Counted from the first letter of the stretch, positions 21,784-34,139 are shown. The stretch is DNA of 64,000 nucleotides from Mallotus nudiflorus (GCA_947683625.1 CANTUR010000460.1:1107001-1171000); one strand, 5' to 3'. The notes: generated by a model not told the origin, from the letters alone. A program made the numbers and translations.

Positions 21784-21950
21784 CACAACCTCCATAAGTC
21801 ACTGCTAACGATGAGCAGCCTGAGGCTACTTCTCCAGCCAATGCATCAACCCAGCAACGAAACGTTGCTATTCCGCTTGATGTTGCTGCCCTCCTCACAG
21901 CGTCGCGCTTGGATAGCACCTCGCCATTACAAACCACCATCGCCATTTAG
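21784..21950. other. GC-richer island with a 7-bp stem hairpin
   Basis: This short patch is much richer in GC and CpG than its surroundings and is open on both strands (67 codons on minus, 21946-21746; about 55 on plus). It contains the dyad AGCAACGAAACGTTGCT (21853-21869). It may be a conserved exon of the PMD gene (plus frame reads VAIPLDVAALLTAS) but I cannot decide the strand. Confidence 0.3.
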
Positions 21951-22589
21951 TAGTTTGCCCAAGCTCTAATCACTGGATCATTACAAAAAGCTATTGTCCT
22001 CTTTAACTAGAGCAAAAAACAACAAGGGAGCTGTTGTCTTAAATTAATTTTAGCCCTAAATCAACAACTTTCTTATCTTATCTTGGTTTTGCAAGTTTTG
22101 CAAATCATTCAAGAAAATTCAAATTAATTTCCCAAGATAAACCCTTTGCTAAAAATTACTTTTGAAAGCATAAAAGAGCTCTTTATTCCTCCTTGCATTG
22201 CTTAAAAATTATTTTTGAAATTAATTGCTATAAGCAATTGTGATTTATGGCTTTGTGATTTTGTGCCTAAAATGTGTATTTACTCTTGAAATGATTTATC
22301 TCTTCTAGAAAATATTTAGTCAAAGATTAAATTTATTTTGGCATTGCTCATAAAGATTGTATTATCATAATTCTATCCAAAATTAATTCATGTGTGTGTT
22401 GGTTTTTCTTTGAATTTACTTTGTGAGATGAATAACTAACCAAAAATAATTTTTGTTTCGGTATTGATTGTATTGACTTCTAGCTGAATAAATCATGTAA
22501 TATAATTGGCTATTTTTTATGTTATTTGTGAGCTTTAATCTCTTGATGTACTTTAAGAATAAATTCATCACTCCTTGTAAACCATGATT

Positions 22590-24340
22590 TTTTGTTTAGC
22601 CAAATGGTTATTAATTTAATGAATTCGGCTATTTCAAAATGTTTCATTTATCTTCTAATATTTATGGTGTAATGGGATGTTAGAATAATTGTATTATAGC
22701 CGAAAGATCATAAATTCATTAATTTTTTGATTCGGCTTTATCTTAGGAAGTTCCATGTCGAGATAATCTTTGTATTACCAAGTCGCAATGACCTATCATT
22801 TTGAATTCTTATTGCATTCATTTAGCCAAGTTAATTTTATTTTAGCAATGTCAATGCCAAAATATATTCTTAGTCCTCTTGGCTACCAAGACTCGTGCAA
22901 TTAAAAATTCTAGTTTTAACATTAATTCTCTACAAGAAAATTCATTCTCATTTTTGGTAGATCATGCTAAAATGGTTTTTAACACTACAAATATACTTAC
23001 CATGTATTTTGGCCATTTCTTAAGAGTTATGCATTTGAATACTTTGGGATGTGTTAAATGCAAAAAATATTAGCCAAGATAGCTTTGTAAAATTTGGCTT
23101 GATGCCAAAATAATTTTACATCTTCAATTTTGCATAAAAGAATGGTTTTGATCCTTTAGCCAATAGTTGAATTACCTTAGTTTTTGGCCAATTATTATTA
23201 GAAATTGTATTTGACTTTCATCACTTGTCCCATATTTATGCTTCATGCATGTTAAAAATGCCATTAAATTTGGTCCTCTTTAAACATTAACAGAATTGCA
23301 CAAGCATATGTCAATTTATTTGTAACATTAATTCTTCATTTTAGTACAAGATGCCAAAATAAATATTATTTCTTGGCTTCCATTTTAAGAATAATAATTT
23401 TGATTTTGATAACCAAAATAAAATGCAAATCATGCTTTATTTAATTCTTGCTCTTATTTTAGCTACTTTAGCCAAAAGACTACTTCTTTTTGGCTTATGA
23501 TACATGCCTTGTTCCATTATGTCTTTTTATTTTATGCTTAGCCATTTCAAATATCATCTCTTAAGTCATATTTATATTTATTCTTATTTCCAAAAATGCA
23601 AAGATATTTTAGCAAAATGTTAATGGACTTATCATATTAAAAATGGCTAACTTAATGTCACCTTCTAGCACTATTTTAACCCCTAAGCTTCTTGCTAGTC
23701 CTTAAGTCTTTAAGGCCACAAGGCCTTAAAAATGTATTAACATATCTTGGTAGCACTTAAATTTGTGTTCTTATCAAGTGTTGGCCAATATGAACAACCT
23801 TCTTGGCCAAAAATTTATTTCTTTAGGCAAGTCACAGGATTCATTAAATCTTCCTTTATAATTTAATTATTTTAGCCTTTAGGCCAAAACAAAAATATTT
23901 TACCATGTCTGTTTTCTTTTGCTTTGGGAAAAGTCATTAGGATACACTACTTTCATATTTTTAGGACTACTTCCTAAAATTTATTCTTTTGTAATTTATT
24001 TATTTAATTTATCCTTCATGCAGTATTCCTTTACTTGACTATTTTCTGTAAGCCAAATATCTTGGGGAAAATAACTTCCACCCCTTTTTTATGCAAATTC
24101 AATTTATTTAGCTAGTGATGGCTAGCAAAATGTTAATGTGTCACTCATTTAATTGTGAATATTGCATATTAACATGTGGTTTTAGAAAACCATAACCACT
24201 TATTGTAATGTGCACCTGTCTCTGTAGGACAAACTTGTTCATTTTAGCATTAAATAGCCAAAATACACTCTACTTGCATGACTTATTATTTTTCTAGGCA
24301 TTAATATTTTAAGGCCAAATTGATTGTTCATTGAGCCTCC
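22590..24340 (+). other. Stretch dense in GCCA/TGGC motifs
   Basis: By eye about 25 copies of TTAGCCAAA, TTGGCCAA, ATGCCAAAATA and their complements occur over 1.75 kb, without a fixed period. There is no open frame of interest. It lies within the presumed long intron or non-coding part of the PMD gene. I do not know its origin. Confidence 0.4.
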
Positions 24341-24718
24341 ACTTTGTGAGTTATTTACCTAGGAATGATACAAGCTATTAATCATTTTTATTTTTTTTTA
24401 TTGTACACCTTAGGGATTTTTAATTATACCTTGAATTTATCTTGTTTATATTTTTTCACAGTCTGTTTCACTTTCCTTTAATGAAAATAAACCTGCAATC
24501 TTTAAGTGCTTCAAGCCATCCTTCTGCTCTATTGGCCACAAATACTAGTCAAATGAACCTCATAGTAGAACAAATATTATTCCCACCTTCTTGCCTTCAT
24601 GTTCTTGTCAAATCTTTTGCTTGACTTACAAAATGTTTGTTATAACAATTAATGGCTTTACATTCTACCCTACCTTTTAGACTTATATTATTTCTAGTGA
24701 TGACATGGATGACCTTGA

Positions 24719-26250
24719 TGTTACGATTCATGATTCCATACGCAGTGAAAAATAAAATTTGAATCACAAACCCAAACTTGGATTTAAGTAATTCGATAAA
24801 TTAATTAAATCTAGAGTTTTCATTTTCTTACCACAAATGCAGAAGAGGTAAGAAATCTGGAAGGAAGAGAGGAGGTTCACTCTGGTGACACCCTATCTTG
24901 AGCTTTTAATTTAGCAGTTCGAATTTGAGAAGTCTCTAAAAGAATTTGTCCTCCACAAGTGTCCACATGAGCAACCTTAGATTTTGAAAATGAATATTTG
25001 TGTGCTAGCACCTCTTTTTAATTTCTCACAAATCAAGAATTAAAAAGAATTCTATGTTTTGTTTTCTAAAGAGAGAAAACGAATTTGGTGGCAGAATAAT
25101 GAGAGAATGTAAAACCCTAGAGAATATAATATATTTATAGACATTTAAATTAGGTTTTCACTTGTCAAACAACCTTTTGGTAATTTCTCACTTATTCTAA
25201 TTCTAATTTTATTTAAAATTAAATTAGAAATAATATTCTATTTATTTAAGATAACCTTTACCACAAATAAATAAATAATAAATAAATAAATATTTTATTT
25301 ATTTATTTCCACAGATCTTATTTTGGGCTTGTTAAACCCATATTCGTTTTGGGCTTGTTCAAAGTGTGTAACCCTGTAGGTTCACATGATATTGGCAATG
25401 GACCTTAAATCTCTATTTAGGCCTATAAGTCATAAGTGGCCTCTAGCAAGACATTATGACTACCCAAGTCATATGAAGTCAATAATCCGACATAACCTAA
25501 TATACAGTGAATATTCTAGTCCCTTTGTCATATAATATTTTGATTGAATATAAAGCATAGATTATGTTATCCTTATAGAATTCAATCATATAGTTTCTTG
25601 ATTCTAAGCAGACTAAGAATGATAACTCTTTATTAATTTACTTTAGCATGACCATGCATTTTCCTTAGTCTATTTTATCAAGGGGCCTATAGATATCTTA
25701 CTCATATTAAATGAGGGACATATTCCTTCTCAATCACTCACATTCCTCACATAACTCATTTATACCCAACAACAACCTATTTTATCATCCAGTTAAAGAT
25801 AATGTAAGATTATGTCAAAATATAAAATAGTTATGTAGAAATCCATGGTGATTTCAAGGTCAAAGGACTAAGCCAATATTATTATGATGAGAATTACTTA
25901 TGAAAATTATCTATGTAGTATTCTCATGGTGGGTCAATCCAGCACTTTATTTCTCAAATAAGTACCTATGAGTTAACTTAATATCTCATATTCATGATTC
26001 GTAAAACATAATCATCAATTAACACCATACTAGCCATAATACATTGTTATGACTGGGGATAATTTAAATAGAACTCATATTTAATCTAAGGGTTTTACTA
26101 TCAAGTCACATACTTGATGACCTTAGTAAGAATTGACTATTCAAGTAATTATCATAATATAAAATGATAATGAAAAATGCCTCTTTATTAAATAAAATGA
26201 TAAAGTCAAAACATGGTTATACATGATTGACCTAGTGCATATCACTAACA
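24719..26250 (-). mobile_element. Solo LTR of a copia-type element (1.53 kb)
   Basis: The minus strand begins TGTTAGTGATATGCACTAGG (from 26250) and ends CATGAATCGTAACA (at 24719), giving TGTTA...TAACA ends. Flanking 5-mers are CTTGA and CTTAA, a likely target duplication with one change. A second, diverged copy lies in the opposite direction at 27403-29013. No internal sequence or partner LTR is next to it. The copia assignment rests on general look (T/A-rich, end structure) and is tentative. Confidence 0.7.
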
Positions 26251-26379
26251 CTTAAGGTATATTCAATTTATTTGGTCATTTGAAACTTCATCCATCTTAA
26301 CATTTTTATCCACTTATTCACACAAAAATCTTCATTTTATAGGAAATGAAACTCAAGATCACCAAGGATGTGAAATTAG

Positions 26380-27400
26380 GTCCATGTCCTACAATTCTAG
26401 ACATCAAGTAAAAATCCCTTACTTTTATACATGTCATCCTCTTTATCATTTTAACCTCTGAATTGATTGATAAACATTAGTTATCTTTCTTATAGAGGTA
26501 AGAATGACACTCCACTCACCTTGTTACCTTACCATTCTTGCTCTATCCCTAAAAAAGGTCCCCAGTTTCTTTATCTAGGATCTTCAATAAAAGACCTTAT
26601 CTTCTTGAGTAATTAAATAACTACTCCAGCTCATCTCAAATCCTGGGTGTAACCTACTAAAGAATGGAATGAATGGGTAGACAAACTCAATCCTGAATAT
26701 AATGTCTTGTAGGATTATTTTAACATCTCTTAGTTAATTCAGATGACCATGAAGCCCATCACATATCAGCTCTCTCTTCTCTCAGCAGCACTCACATTCT
26801 AGTCCCTAACCTATAATTTCTTTATTTTCCCTTTTGGCCATATGACCATTGCTCTAATGATGTTTTTATAATTGATAAACTATCTATCATATAGGATGAT
26901 ACTATTTGTTTGATTGATGAGTCCAAATATATTAAAATAAATATCTCTTCTTGGTCATTTAATTCTTACCCCCAAAGTTATTTCTTATTACTTACTTTTA
27001 TATGGTCCTTCATTTGCTGAGGAATAAATTGCCTTCTTTTAGGTCTTAATTTGCAAATATATTTTCGGTCCTACGTCTGCTAGACCTAGTCTTGAATACA
27101 TTCTATTAGCTAAGGCTTTGGCATATAGGGAACAATTAGCCTTAGGATGTATCTTTTTAGGTGGTCTATATTCCAATTTAAGGAAGAGTGTTACTAAAGA
27201 GTCTTTTCACTATCTAGGTGGAGGAACTTGGTTCCTACAATTGGGTTCTAGCTTATTTTCTTAAACTAAATAACCAGTCATCCCCTCCCCCTATCTCCAC
27301 TCTTATTGATATTGGTGGCCATCTGATTAGCTAAATGCCCTTAGACTCTCGACCAACTTTATTCCTTTTTCACTCAAATAATTAAAAGAAATAAAGACTA
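26380..27400 (+). pseudogene. PMD core exon remnant
   Basis: With stops and single-base shifts allowed, the order of motifs matches the plant mobile domain: EWNEWVDKLNPEYNVL (near 26660-26710), LSLLSAALTF (near 26770-26805), IFPFGHMTIALM (near 26825-26860; the F-x-G-x-M-T-x-T-L block), an SFAEE*IAFF block (near 27010-27040), SLEYILLAKALAYREQLALG (near 27090-27150), CIFLGGLYSNLRK (near 27150-27190) and YLGGGTWFLQLG (near 27210-27250). The function of PMD in elements is unknown; it resembles domains of host proteins acting in meristem identity and silencing. Solo LTRs flank it on both sides. Confidence 0.65.
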
Positions 27401-27402
27401 AT

Positions 27403-29013
27403 TGTTCATATTTAAGAATCCTATTTATAGGCTTAGGTGGCTTTTGTTATATAATGGCCATATTTTAACTTTGTAATATTTCCATTTTATTAATGAAGAG
27501 AAATTTTCATTATTACTGGCTAATTCTAATTTTATCCTTGAATAGCTAATTCTACCTAAGAACATTAAGTGCGTGACTTGATAGTAAAACTCTTAGATGA
27601 TATTTGACTTCAATTCTAAATTATCCCTGGTCAATAATTGTTATGGGAACAATAACGAAAAAGGCTAGTATAAGGTTGACTAATGATTATGGTTTACTGA
27701 TATGTATATGAGATATTGAGTCAAACTCATAAGTACATGTTTAGAGAAATGATGTACTGGATTGACCGACTATGAGAATACTACATGGGTAATTGTTATA
27801 CGTAATACTCATCATAGTAGTATTATTTAAGTCCTCTGACCTGAAATCACCATGGTTTCTTATATGATTAGTTCGTTGTTTTGATGCATCCCTTCATCAT
27901 CTTTAACCAAATGGTAAAAAAAGTTGTGATTGGATATAAAATGAGTTATGTGAGGAATGTGAGTGATGAAGATGGAATTTTTTTCTTAGTTATTTTGAGA
28001 AGATATTTATAGGCCCTTTGATAAGTTAAACTGAAGAGAAATGGATGGCCATGCTAGAATGAGTTGATAAAGAGTTATCAATATCAGATAAAGAGTTATC
28101 AGTATCAGTCTACTTGGGATCAAGAAATAATATGATTAAATAATATAAGGATAACATGATCTATGCCTTATGTTTGATCTAGATATCACATGACAAAAGG
28201 CCTATAATACACATTATCAATTAGGTTGTGTTGAATTATCGACCTTCACATAACTTGGGTGGTCATAATGTCTTACTAAAGGCCACTTATGACTTGTGGG
28301 CTAAAATGAAATTTTAGGCGCATTGCTAATGTTGTGTGAACCTACAGGTCACACACTTAAAATAGGCCTAAAGTATACTCAGGTTAATTAACCCAATAAT
28401 AATCTCTTTGAAAGAATAAATAAATATATGTATATGTATATATTTATATTTATTTATTTCCTAATTTATTAAGGTAAGAGTTATCTAAATAAATAAGGAA
28501 TAATTCTAATTTGGAATTAGAATCAAAATAAAAGAGGAAGTTTAGTCTTACCAAAAATGTTTTGGTAAGTAAGTAAAACCCTAGAATGGATGTCTATAAA
28601 TACATCTCATTCTTTAGGGTTTAGTAAGCTAGCATTCTTCTCCTTCTTCTTCCAATTCTTTTGAGAAAAGAAAACACACAGAGAGAATAAAATAAAAAAA
28701 GTCATCTTTTTATAAAGGTGCTAGCATACCAATATTGCTTTGGTTACCTTAGTCATGTGGATATCAGTAGAAGGCATGGTTTTATTGGCTGTGTCTTGAG
28801 TTGATAAGACATATACAAAAAACTTGAGGTAGGGTGTCATTGGAGTGAACCCCCTCTCTTCCTTCCAATAATCTTGCCCTTTTCTGTTCATGGTAAGATT
28901 TTGGAAACACTCTTAATTTATTTATTCGAATTATATGGATCCTGTAATGGGTTTTTCATGGTTAAAGTTATAATTTTTGTTGCATTTTGCTTTATGGAAA
29001 CCTAATAGCTTCA
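27403..29013 (+). mobile_element. Second, older solo LTR of the same copia-type family, opposite orientation
   Basis: Read forward, it matches the minus strand of 24719-26250 in order: GTGACTTGATAGTAAAAC, a TTATCCCYRGTCAATAA-type block, the CTGACCTGAAATCACCATGG block, GGTTCACACAA.., GGCCACTTATGACTTGTGG and the AGGGTGTCATTGGAGTGAACC block. It is clearly diverged. The borders are approximate (TGTTCATA at 27403; end near 29013). PMD sequence resumes after it, so it split a PMD exon. Confidence 0.65.
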
Positions 29014-31229
29014 TCACTTTGCTGGATCTTTTTATCTAGTCCATCTATAGGTTTTTTGTAGAGCCATATCTATTTAGCCTTTTATTTTAGGTGGCAAGCA
29101 TGCCTTTTTATGGGATGGTGGTCTTCCCTATATTGTACTCTCCTTTGAGATGTACTTGCTTTTCTTATGTAGTCATCAGTTTGGTTTTGAGCCTTGTATC
29201 CCTTATTCCTCTTTGAGTACTGATATCATTATATCGATCCTCTTTCTTGCACCAACAAGATCATCTTAAGGATTTAGGATTTTTTTAGGCACTTACATTA
29301 TTGTGTTGCCACCATGGATCCTAGTGATATTAAGAGTTATCAATAGTGGTGGCATGATAGGTACAATGAGCTAATTTTATCTGCTTCCAATGAAAATAAA
29401 GGTAATGAACTCCATACTTGATTTTATTTTATTCCTATTTAAATATTCTACTAACTATTTATTTTCTTTGAAACTACTATTATTCTAGAAAAGAGCAAGG
29501 ATGTGGTAACTTCCAAAAGCAAAAGGAAATAAGCCTTGGAGAGGTTAAAGAAAAGAAAGGCGATTGTTTTATCTCCCCCTCCAAGCTGCAAATCTTCAAT
29601 TCTTAGTACCTTATAGAGCTCCTCTAAAGGAAAGACTAAAGAAAATATTGGAATTGAAAAGATTCCAAATGATGATAAAGAGAGCATTGGTCCATCTCTT
29701 GGTTCCGATAAGTTCTCATCTTTTCCTTTACTTTAATTTTTGCATGCTATTTCCTTTTGATCCTCATTTATCTTAGGGAATTAGCTGACACCCATGGAAA
29801 TGAAGCTCCCACTCTACCTCAAGACCTATCTTCTCCCACAGAGTCTCCTTCTACTGAGGTGGATGCTTCTTTCTGTATACGACAAACCACTTTGGGTAAA
29901 CAAAAAGTCAAAAGTACTTATTTAGTTTATACTCTAGTTGCTTCTTCTATTACTAAAGTTTGAATTTGAAACCTTCTTTAAGCTCTTTCAATTTGTTCAT
30001 AATTAAATTTCCACTAATCATTTAATTAATTCATATAGAAGACCAAGACTTGGTTTTCTATTAATGATGATGACCTTTCTTTGAATCTTAGTTTTCTTAA
30101 TATCCTTTTAGTGGCCAAGACCAGCTCAATCCCTGATCAAGAGTGAGTCAATAAAGCCAAGGATTTTTTAAATCAAATTTTAGCTTATAGATCACTTGAC
30201 TACAATAAATTCAAATATCTATCTTATTTGGTGACTTCAATGTTTTAGAATAATCAACCAAGTCAGCTAGTATTTCTACTATGAGAGATTAAGTTATATA
30301 GAGCTTTTCATATATTAATGATTCTAGTGCTACTTAGTTGATGCTTCTAAGCATCTAAGCCTTTTTCATTAAGAAAAGGAAGACTTCTTGGCTCAGTAAA
30401 CTAAGGTAAAGCAAATAAAGATTATTGAAAATGAGGCTACACCATCCTTTGATTAGAATGAGAAGGAGATAGCAAAACTAAAGGCCAAGCTTTAAATTCT
30501 CAAGGCTAAAAAGGGAGAATTACTTCATCAAAATGAAATTATGCTGCAGAATACAAAGCTGCTACTTATAGGGTCAAGAACATGTGACAAGCTTTAGATA
30601 GTAAAAAGGACATTGTCATGGGGTGGAGAAGATAGGAACAAGAAGCCATTACCATTAGAAAGCAATGCTTTAAGATTTAGGAAAACCTTAGGAGCTTTAA
30701 CTTTGACTCCCTTTAACTTTCATGATTCAAACTTGATTTTTATTATATGTGTTGTCTATGTTGATGATAGCCTTACGATAGGCCATGGATATTTTATCAC
30801 TTTTATGCCTATAGTGATTTTATATGGCTTTGTAGCCTACAACTGAATACTTGGAGCTGATTGGTCATTTTATGGCAATTTTTCATGAGGAATTATTCTA
30901 TTTATTTTCTTGCTTTACTAAGTTTGTGTATTTCAGAGGATAATTCACACCATTCACACCACATGCATGCAATGCATACCTAAAGACCCAATTTTCAACA
31001 TAGATGCTGCCCAAAATTTGTCATTTTAATGTTCATAGCACTGCTTATAACAAACTTAATAAAGAAAAAATGACTTCACAAATAAAAAAACTTGATTTAT
31101 TATTTATTTTAAAAGATAGCTGTATATGCCATTTTACATCTAAGAAAAAATAAAATAAATTACTACTAATATAATTTGGTGATAAATTCTGGCTATAGGC
31201 CAGTTACAAAATTTTAGTCTTTCTCTCTT

Positions 31230-32330
31230 ATCTCCCATATAGTGGGATAATACTTTTTCAAATACTTGCTATTGATAAACCTTTTATGTGGGATTCCTTC
31301 CAAGCTTTCTAGCCATTAGGTATTGCCATCCAAGACCTAATGAATTTTAAGTAGCCCTTCCTAATTGGGTTAGGAGACCATTTCCCTAATTCCCTATCCT
31401 TAGTTCCAAGTAGCAAAATAACTTTCTAGACCAGGTCACCTTCTTTAAATTTCTTCCTCTCAATTATTTTATTATAGAGTTCAAAAACCTTCTTCTTTTG
31501 AGCTACTATGTTGGTGAAAGCTCTTAACCTTTCTTCATTCACATTTTCTAGTTCCATTAGTATAGCTTCAAAAAACTCATTTGGTGTCAAGTCATTCTAT
31601 TTTGCTACCCTTAAAGAGGGGACACACATCTCCTAAGGTAAAATGGCATCATGCCCTAGAGTAAGGGCAAAAGGACTAGTACTAGTGGCTTCCCTTTTTG
31701 AGGTTCTATATGCCCAGAGAGTCTCATATAGAAATCTTGGATGATCCCTTGGGTTGTCTTCTAACATTTTTTTTTTGGTATGCCAATGATGATTTTATTG
31801 GAAGCTTTAGCTTGACCATTAGTTTAAGCATAGTGTGGGGTAGAATTCAAATGCTTGATGATATAATCTTTTACAAACTATTTCATTTGTTCACCAATGA
31901 ACATTGTTCCTTCTGTTGTAATAATTTGGGGAATACTGAACCTTTGAATGATATGTTCTTTGATGAACAAAATGATATCTCTTTGTTCAACTTTCTTTAT
32001 AGGAATTGCTTTTACTCACTTTATGAAATATTCAGTGGTTATAATGATAAAACTATGGCCTTTAGAAGAGGCTGGATAAATTTTCCCAATGATGTCCATG
32101 GCCTAACCTCAGAATGGCCATGGTTTCATTGCAAAGTGTAGGTCATCATAGAGCACTCTTTGTATGCTTCTATATTTTTGGCATTATTGACACCTTTTAG
32201 CATATTTAATGCAATCTTTTAGGATTGATGGACAAAAATACCCATGTCTCCTTATCAACCATCTCTTCTTTTTCCCAGATTGGTGAGCACCACAAACACC
32301 TTCATGCACCTACTTTAGGATCTCCATGAT
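31230..32330 (-). pseudogene. Integrase remnant of the Tat element
   Basis: From the right: a zinc-binding segment GVCGAHQSGKKKRWLIRRHG then YFCPSILKDCIKYAKRC (near 32310-32200), then a broken core with AQANGQAEASNK-like sequence (near 31840-31800, frame-shifted), then the C-terminal ERLRAFTNIVAQKKKVFELYN and IIERKKFKEGDLV (near 31535-31430). These are the HHCC, DDE core and C-terminal parts of Ty3 integrase, which inserts element cDNA. The catalytic residues cannot be confirmed because of stops. The plus-strand open frame at 31698-32141 is the complement of this gene. Confidence 0.7.
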
Positions 32331-32649
32331 TTAGGGGAAATGAAGGGCACCTAAATAGTAGTCCATCAAGAGTTTTTCTGAAAAGCTCATTTTCAATTAA
32401 AACATAATTCAAGGCTTGAGCTTTGACTTTAAATGGAACCCTCTTAGTAGGATTTTCCAAATAGTTTTAATTTCCATACACCAATCCCTTGCTATATTTA
32501 AGTCATTATTGCAAAACTTAAAATGCAAACCCTTTCTTGGATGGATGGGTGAGATTTTTTCTATATAAAAACCAACTTATGAGTTAAGTTTACTGACATT
32601 TTTAATTCAAATGCAACATGAGCTAATTCATTAGGTTTTAATTATATTC

Positions 32650-33090
32650 TCTAGGTACATGCGTAAAAGATAAATTTTAAAAAGAATCAACAAGTTGAAT
32701 AGCAGTAGTGAAATAAAGTGCTAGAGACATGCTTATACATCTATATTCTCTTATTAGTTGCTTAATTACAAGTTGAGAAGCTCCAATTACCAATACCTCT
32801 TTGGCTCCAAGATCTTGGAGCATTTTAAGGCCTATAATTAAAGCCTCGTATTCAACCTAATTATTGGTGCATTCAAATTCCAAGGTAAAGTTGAGAGCTA
32901 TTTTTGTTCCAGATAATTATGTGATTACCACACTAGTTCTATTTGATTTGTCTGTAGATGATCCATCAAACTTCAACACCTATGGTTGAACATCAACTCT
33001 GCACACTAGAAGATCTCCTTCCTTAATAGTTCCCTGGGTGGGGTGGTTAGCCAAAAAATCTACTAGAGCTTGTACTTTTACTGACTTTTA
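32650..33090 (-). pseudogene. Second (archaeal-like) RNase H domain
   Basis: Minus strand reads VLKFDGSSTDKSN near 32980-32940 (the D-G-S start of the fold), then LEFECTNN*VEYEALIIGLKML near 32885-32825 and DLGAKEVLVIGASQLVIKQL near 32820-32755. The E-x-x-x-Y-E-A and D/G-S-Q-L-V motifs are those of the additional aRNH domain that sets Tat-lineage elements apart. In the last motif the usual aspartate is glycine-alanine (IGASQ for GDSQ), so it is inactive. Confidence 0.7.
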
Positions 33091-33189
33091 AGGATGGTAA
33101 ACTAGTGAAAATTCAATTAAACTTAGCAACCATTTTCCAATTTTGCATGATAACACTGGTCTATTCAGCATGTATTTCATCGAGTTAGT

Positions 33190-33520
33190 CTATGAAATTA
33201 CATAAACTCTATGTTTCAACAAATAAGGCCTTAATTCGGTATAAGAAAAATCTAATACTAGACATAATTTTTCAATAAAAGAGTATTTAATTTCTATAAG
33301 AGTCAAAATCCTACTTAGATAATATATAGTTGGCTCATGTCTAATGGACTTATTTGTGGTTGATATATATAATCTCAAGAGAGCTCCCTTTTTTAAGGGA
33401 ACTAAAACATGTGGCTTTAACAAATATTCTTTAATTTTATTAAAAGCACGTTGATGCTTTTCTTCCTATTTAAATTCAGTCTCTTATTTTAGGTGTAACA
33501 AATTGGAAAATTTTCAGCTT
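33190..33520 (-). pseudogene. RT connection / first RNase H region
   Basis: The open frame 33423-33190 reads PHVLVPLKKGALLRLYIS, then TIYYLSRILTLIE and KYSFIEKLCLVLDFSYTELR. This matches the P-V-L-x-P..G..L.LY.S start of the Ty3 RT-linked RNase H and the A-I-Y-Y-L-S-R / YS-x-I-E-K-L-C-L-A-L blocks. A small internal deletion removed the E-x-x-Q segment. RNase H would degrade the RNA template. Confidence 0.75.
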
Positions 33521-33529
33521 ATACGCTAA

Positions 33530-34110
33530 AAGCACATTTAAGAGGGTTGAGTTTTAGATGATAAATTCTTATTTGAGACTCATTCTTTCAAAGCTTTTTC
33601 TCAAATGAGAAATATGACCATATGTTTTTTTGGATTTTACCATTATATCAACAATGTAAACCTCCATATGATGGCCAATCATGTCATAAAAAATAGCATT
33701 TATAGCCCTTTGGTATGTGGTACTAGCATTTTTTAAACCAAAGGGTATGACCAGCCATTCAAAAGTCCCTGTTGCTCCTTAACATTTAAATGCGGTCTTG
33801 GATACATCTTTTACAATGGAAATTTAATTGTAGCCTGAGAAGCCATCCATGAATGATAAAAATTCATTCTTAAAAGTAGCATTAATAAATATGTTAGCTA
33901 CAGGCATAACATAAACATCTTTTGGAGTAGCTAAATTTAAATCCTTAAACTCTATACAAACTCTAAGTTTACTATTCTTTTTAATTACAAGGACTATAGT
34001 AGAAAGCCACTCAGCATACTTAGTTGGTTTGATGAAGCTAGCTTTGAGAAAATTTTTTGATTTCATTATTGACTTTTAATTCTACCTCCTTTGACATTCT
34101 CCTTGGAGGT
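33530..34110 (-). pseudogene. Reverse transcriptase remnant of the Tat element
   Basis: The open frame 34066-33824 has PTKYAEWLSTIVLVIKKNSK, LRVCIEFKDLNLATPKD and LSFMDGFSGYN, which are RT blocks 1-3 including the first catalytic aspartate. Block 5, in a continued but interrupted frame near 33665-33640, reads EVYIVDIMVKSK where Tat elements have YIDD, so one catalytic aspartate has become valine. The enzyme would copy element RNA into DNA but is dead here. Confidence 0.85.
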
Positions 34111-34139
34111 TGTTGAAAAATATGAAATTTAGGCTTTAT

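Larger units (their letters stand above)
21145..30860 (+). pseudogene. Antisense ORF gene of the Tat element encoding a plant mobile domain (PMD) protein, broken
   Basis: Plus-strand gene-like pieces fill the region between the polypurine tract and integrase, opposite to gag-pol. First exon candidate: ATG 21145 (MPRPKVKLGELNEYY, then stops) and KDLDELKIITVLRLTHPLY near 21280-21340. The core exon is at 26440-27300. Later pieces lie at 29030-29240, 29300-29400, 29480-29960 and 30040-30860, the last with a K/E/L-rich coiled-coil-like part (EIAKLKAKL, near 30460-30550). T-rich gaps could be introns. Two solo LTRs interrupt it. PMD proteins are known both as domesticated plant proteins and as antisense ORFs in Ty3 elements. 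Stops and frameshifts are numerous. Confidence 0.6.

Noticed and set aside
31698..32141. 147-codon plus-strand open frame, one of the longest in the window
   Set aside because: It is the complement of the Tat integrase; the minus strand carries the recognisable integrase blocks.
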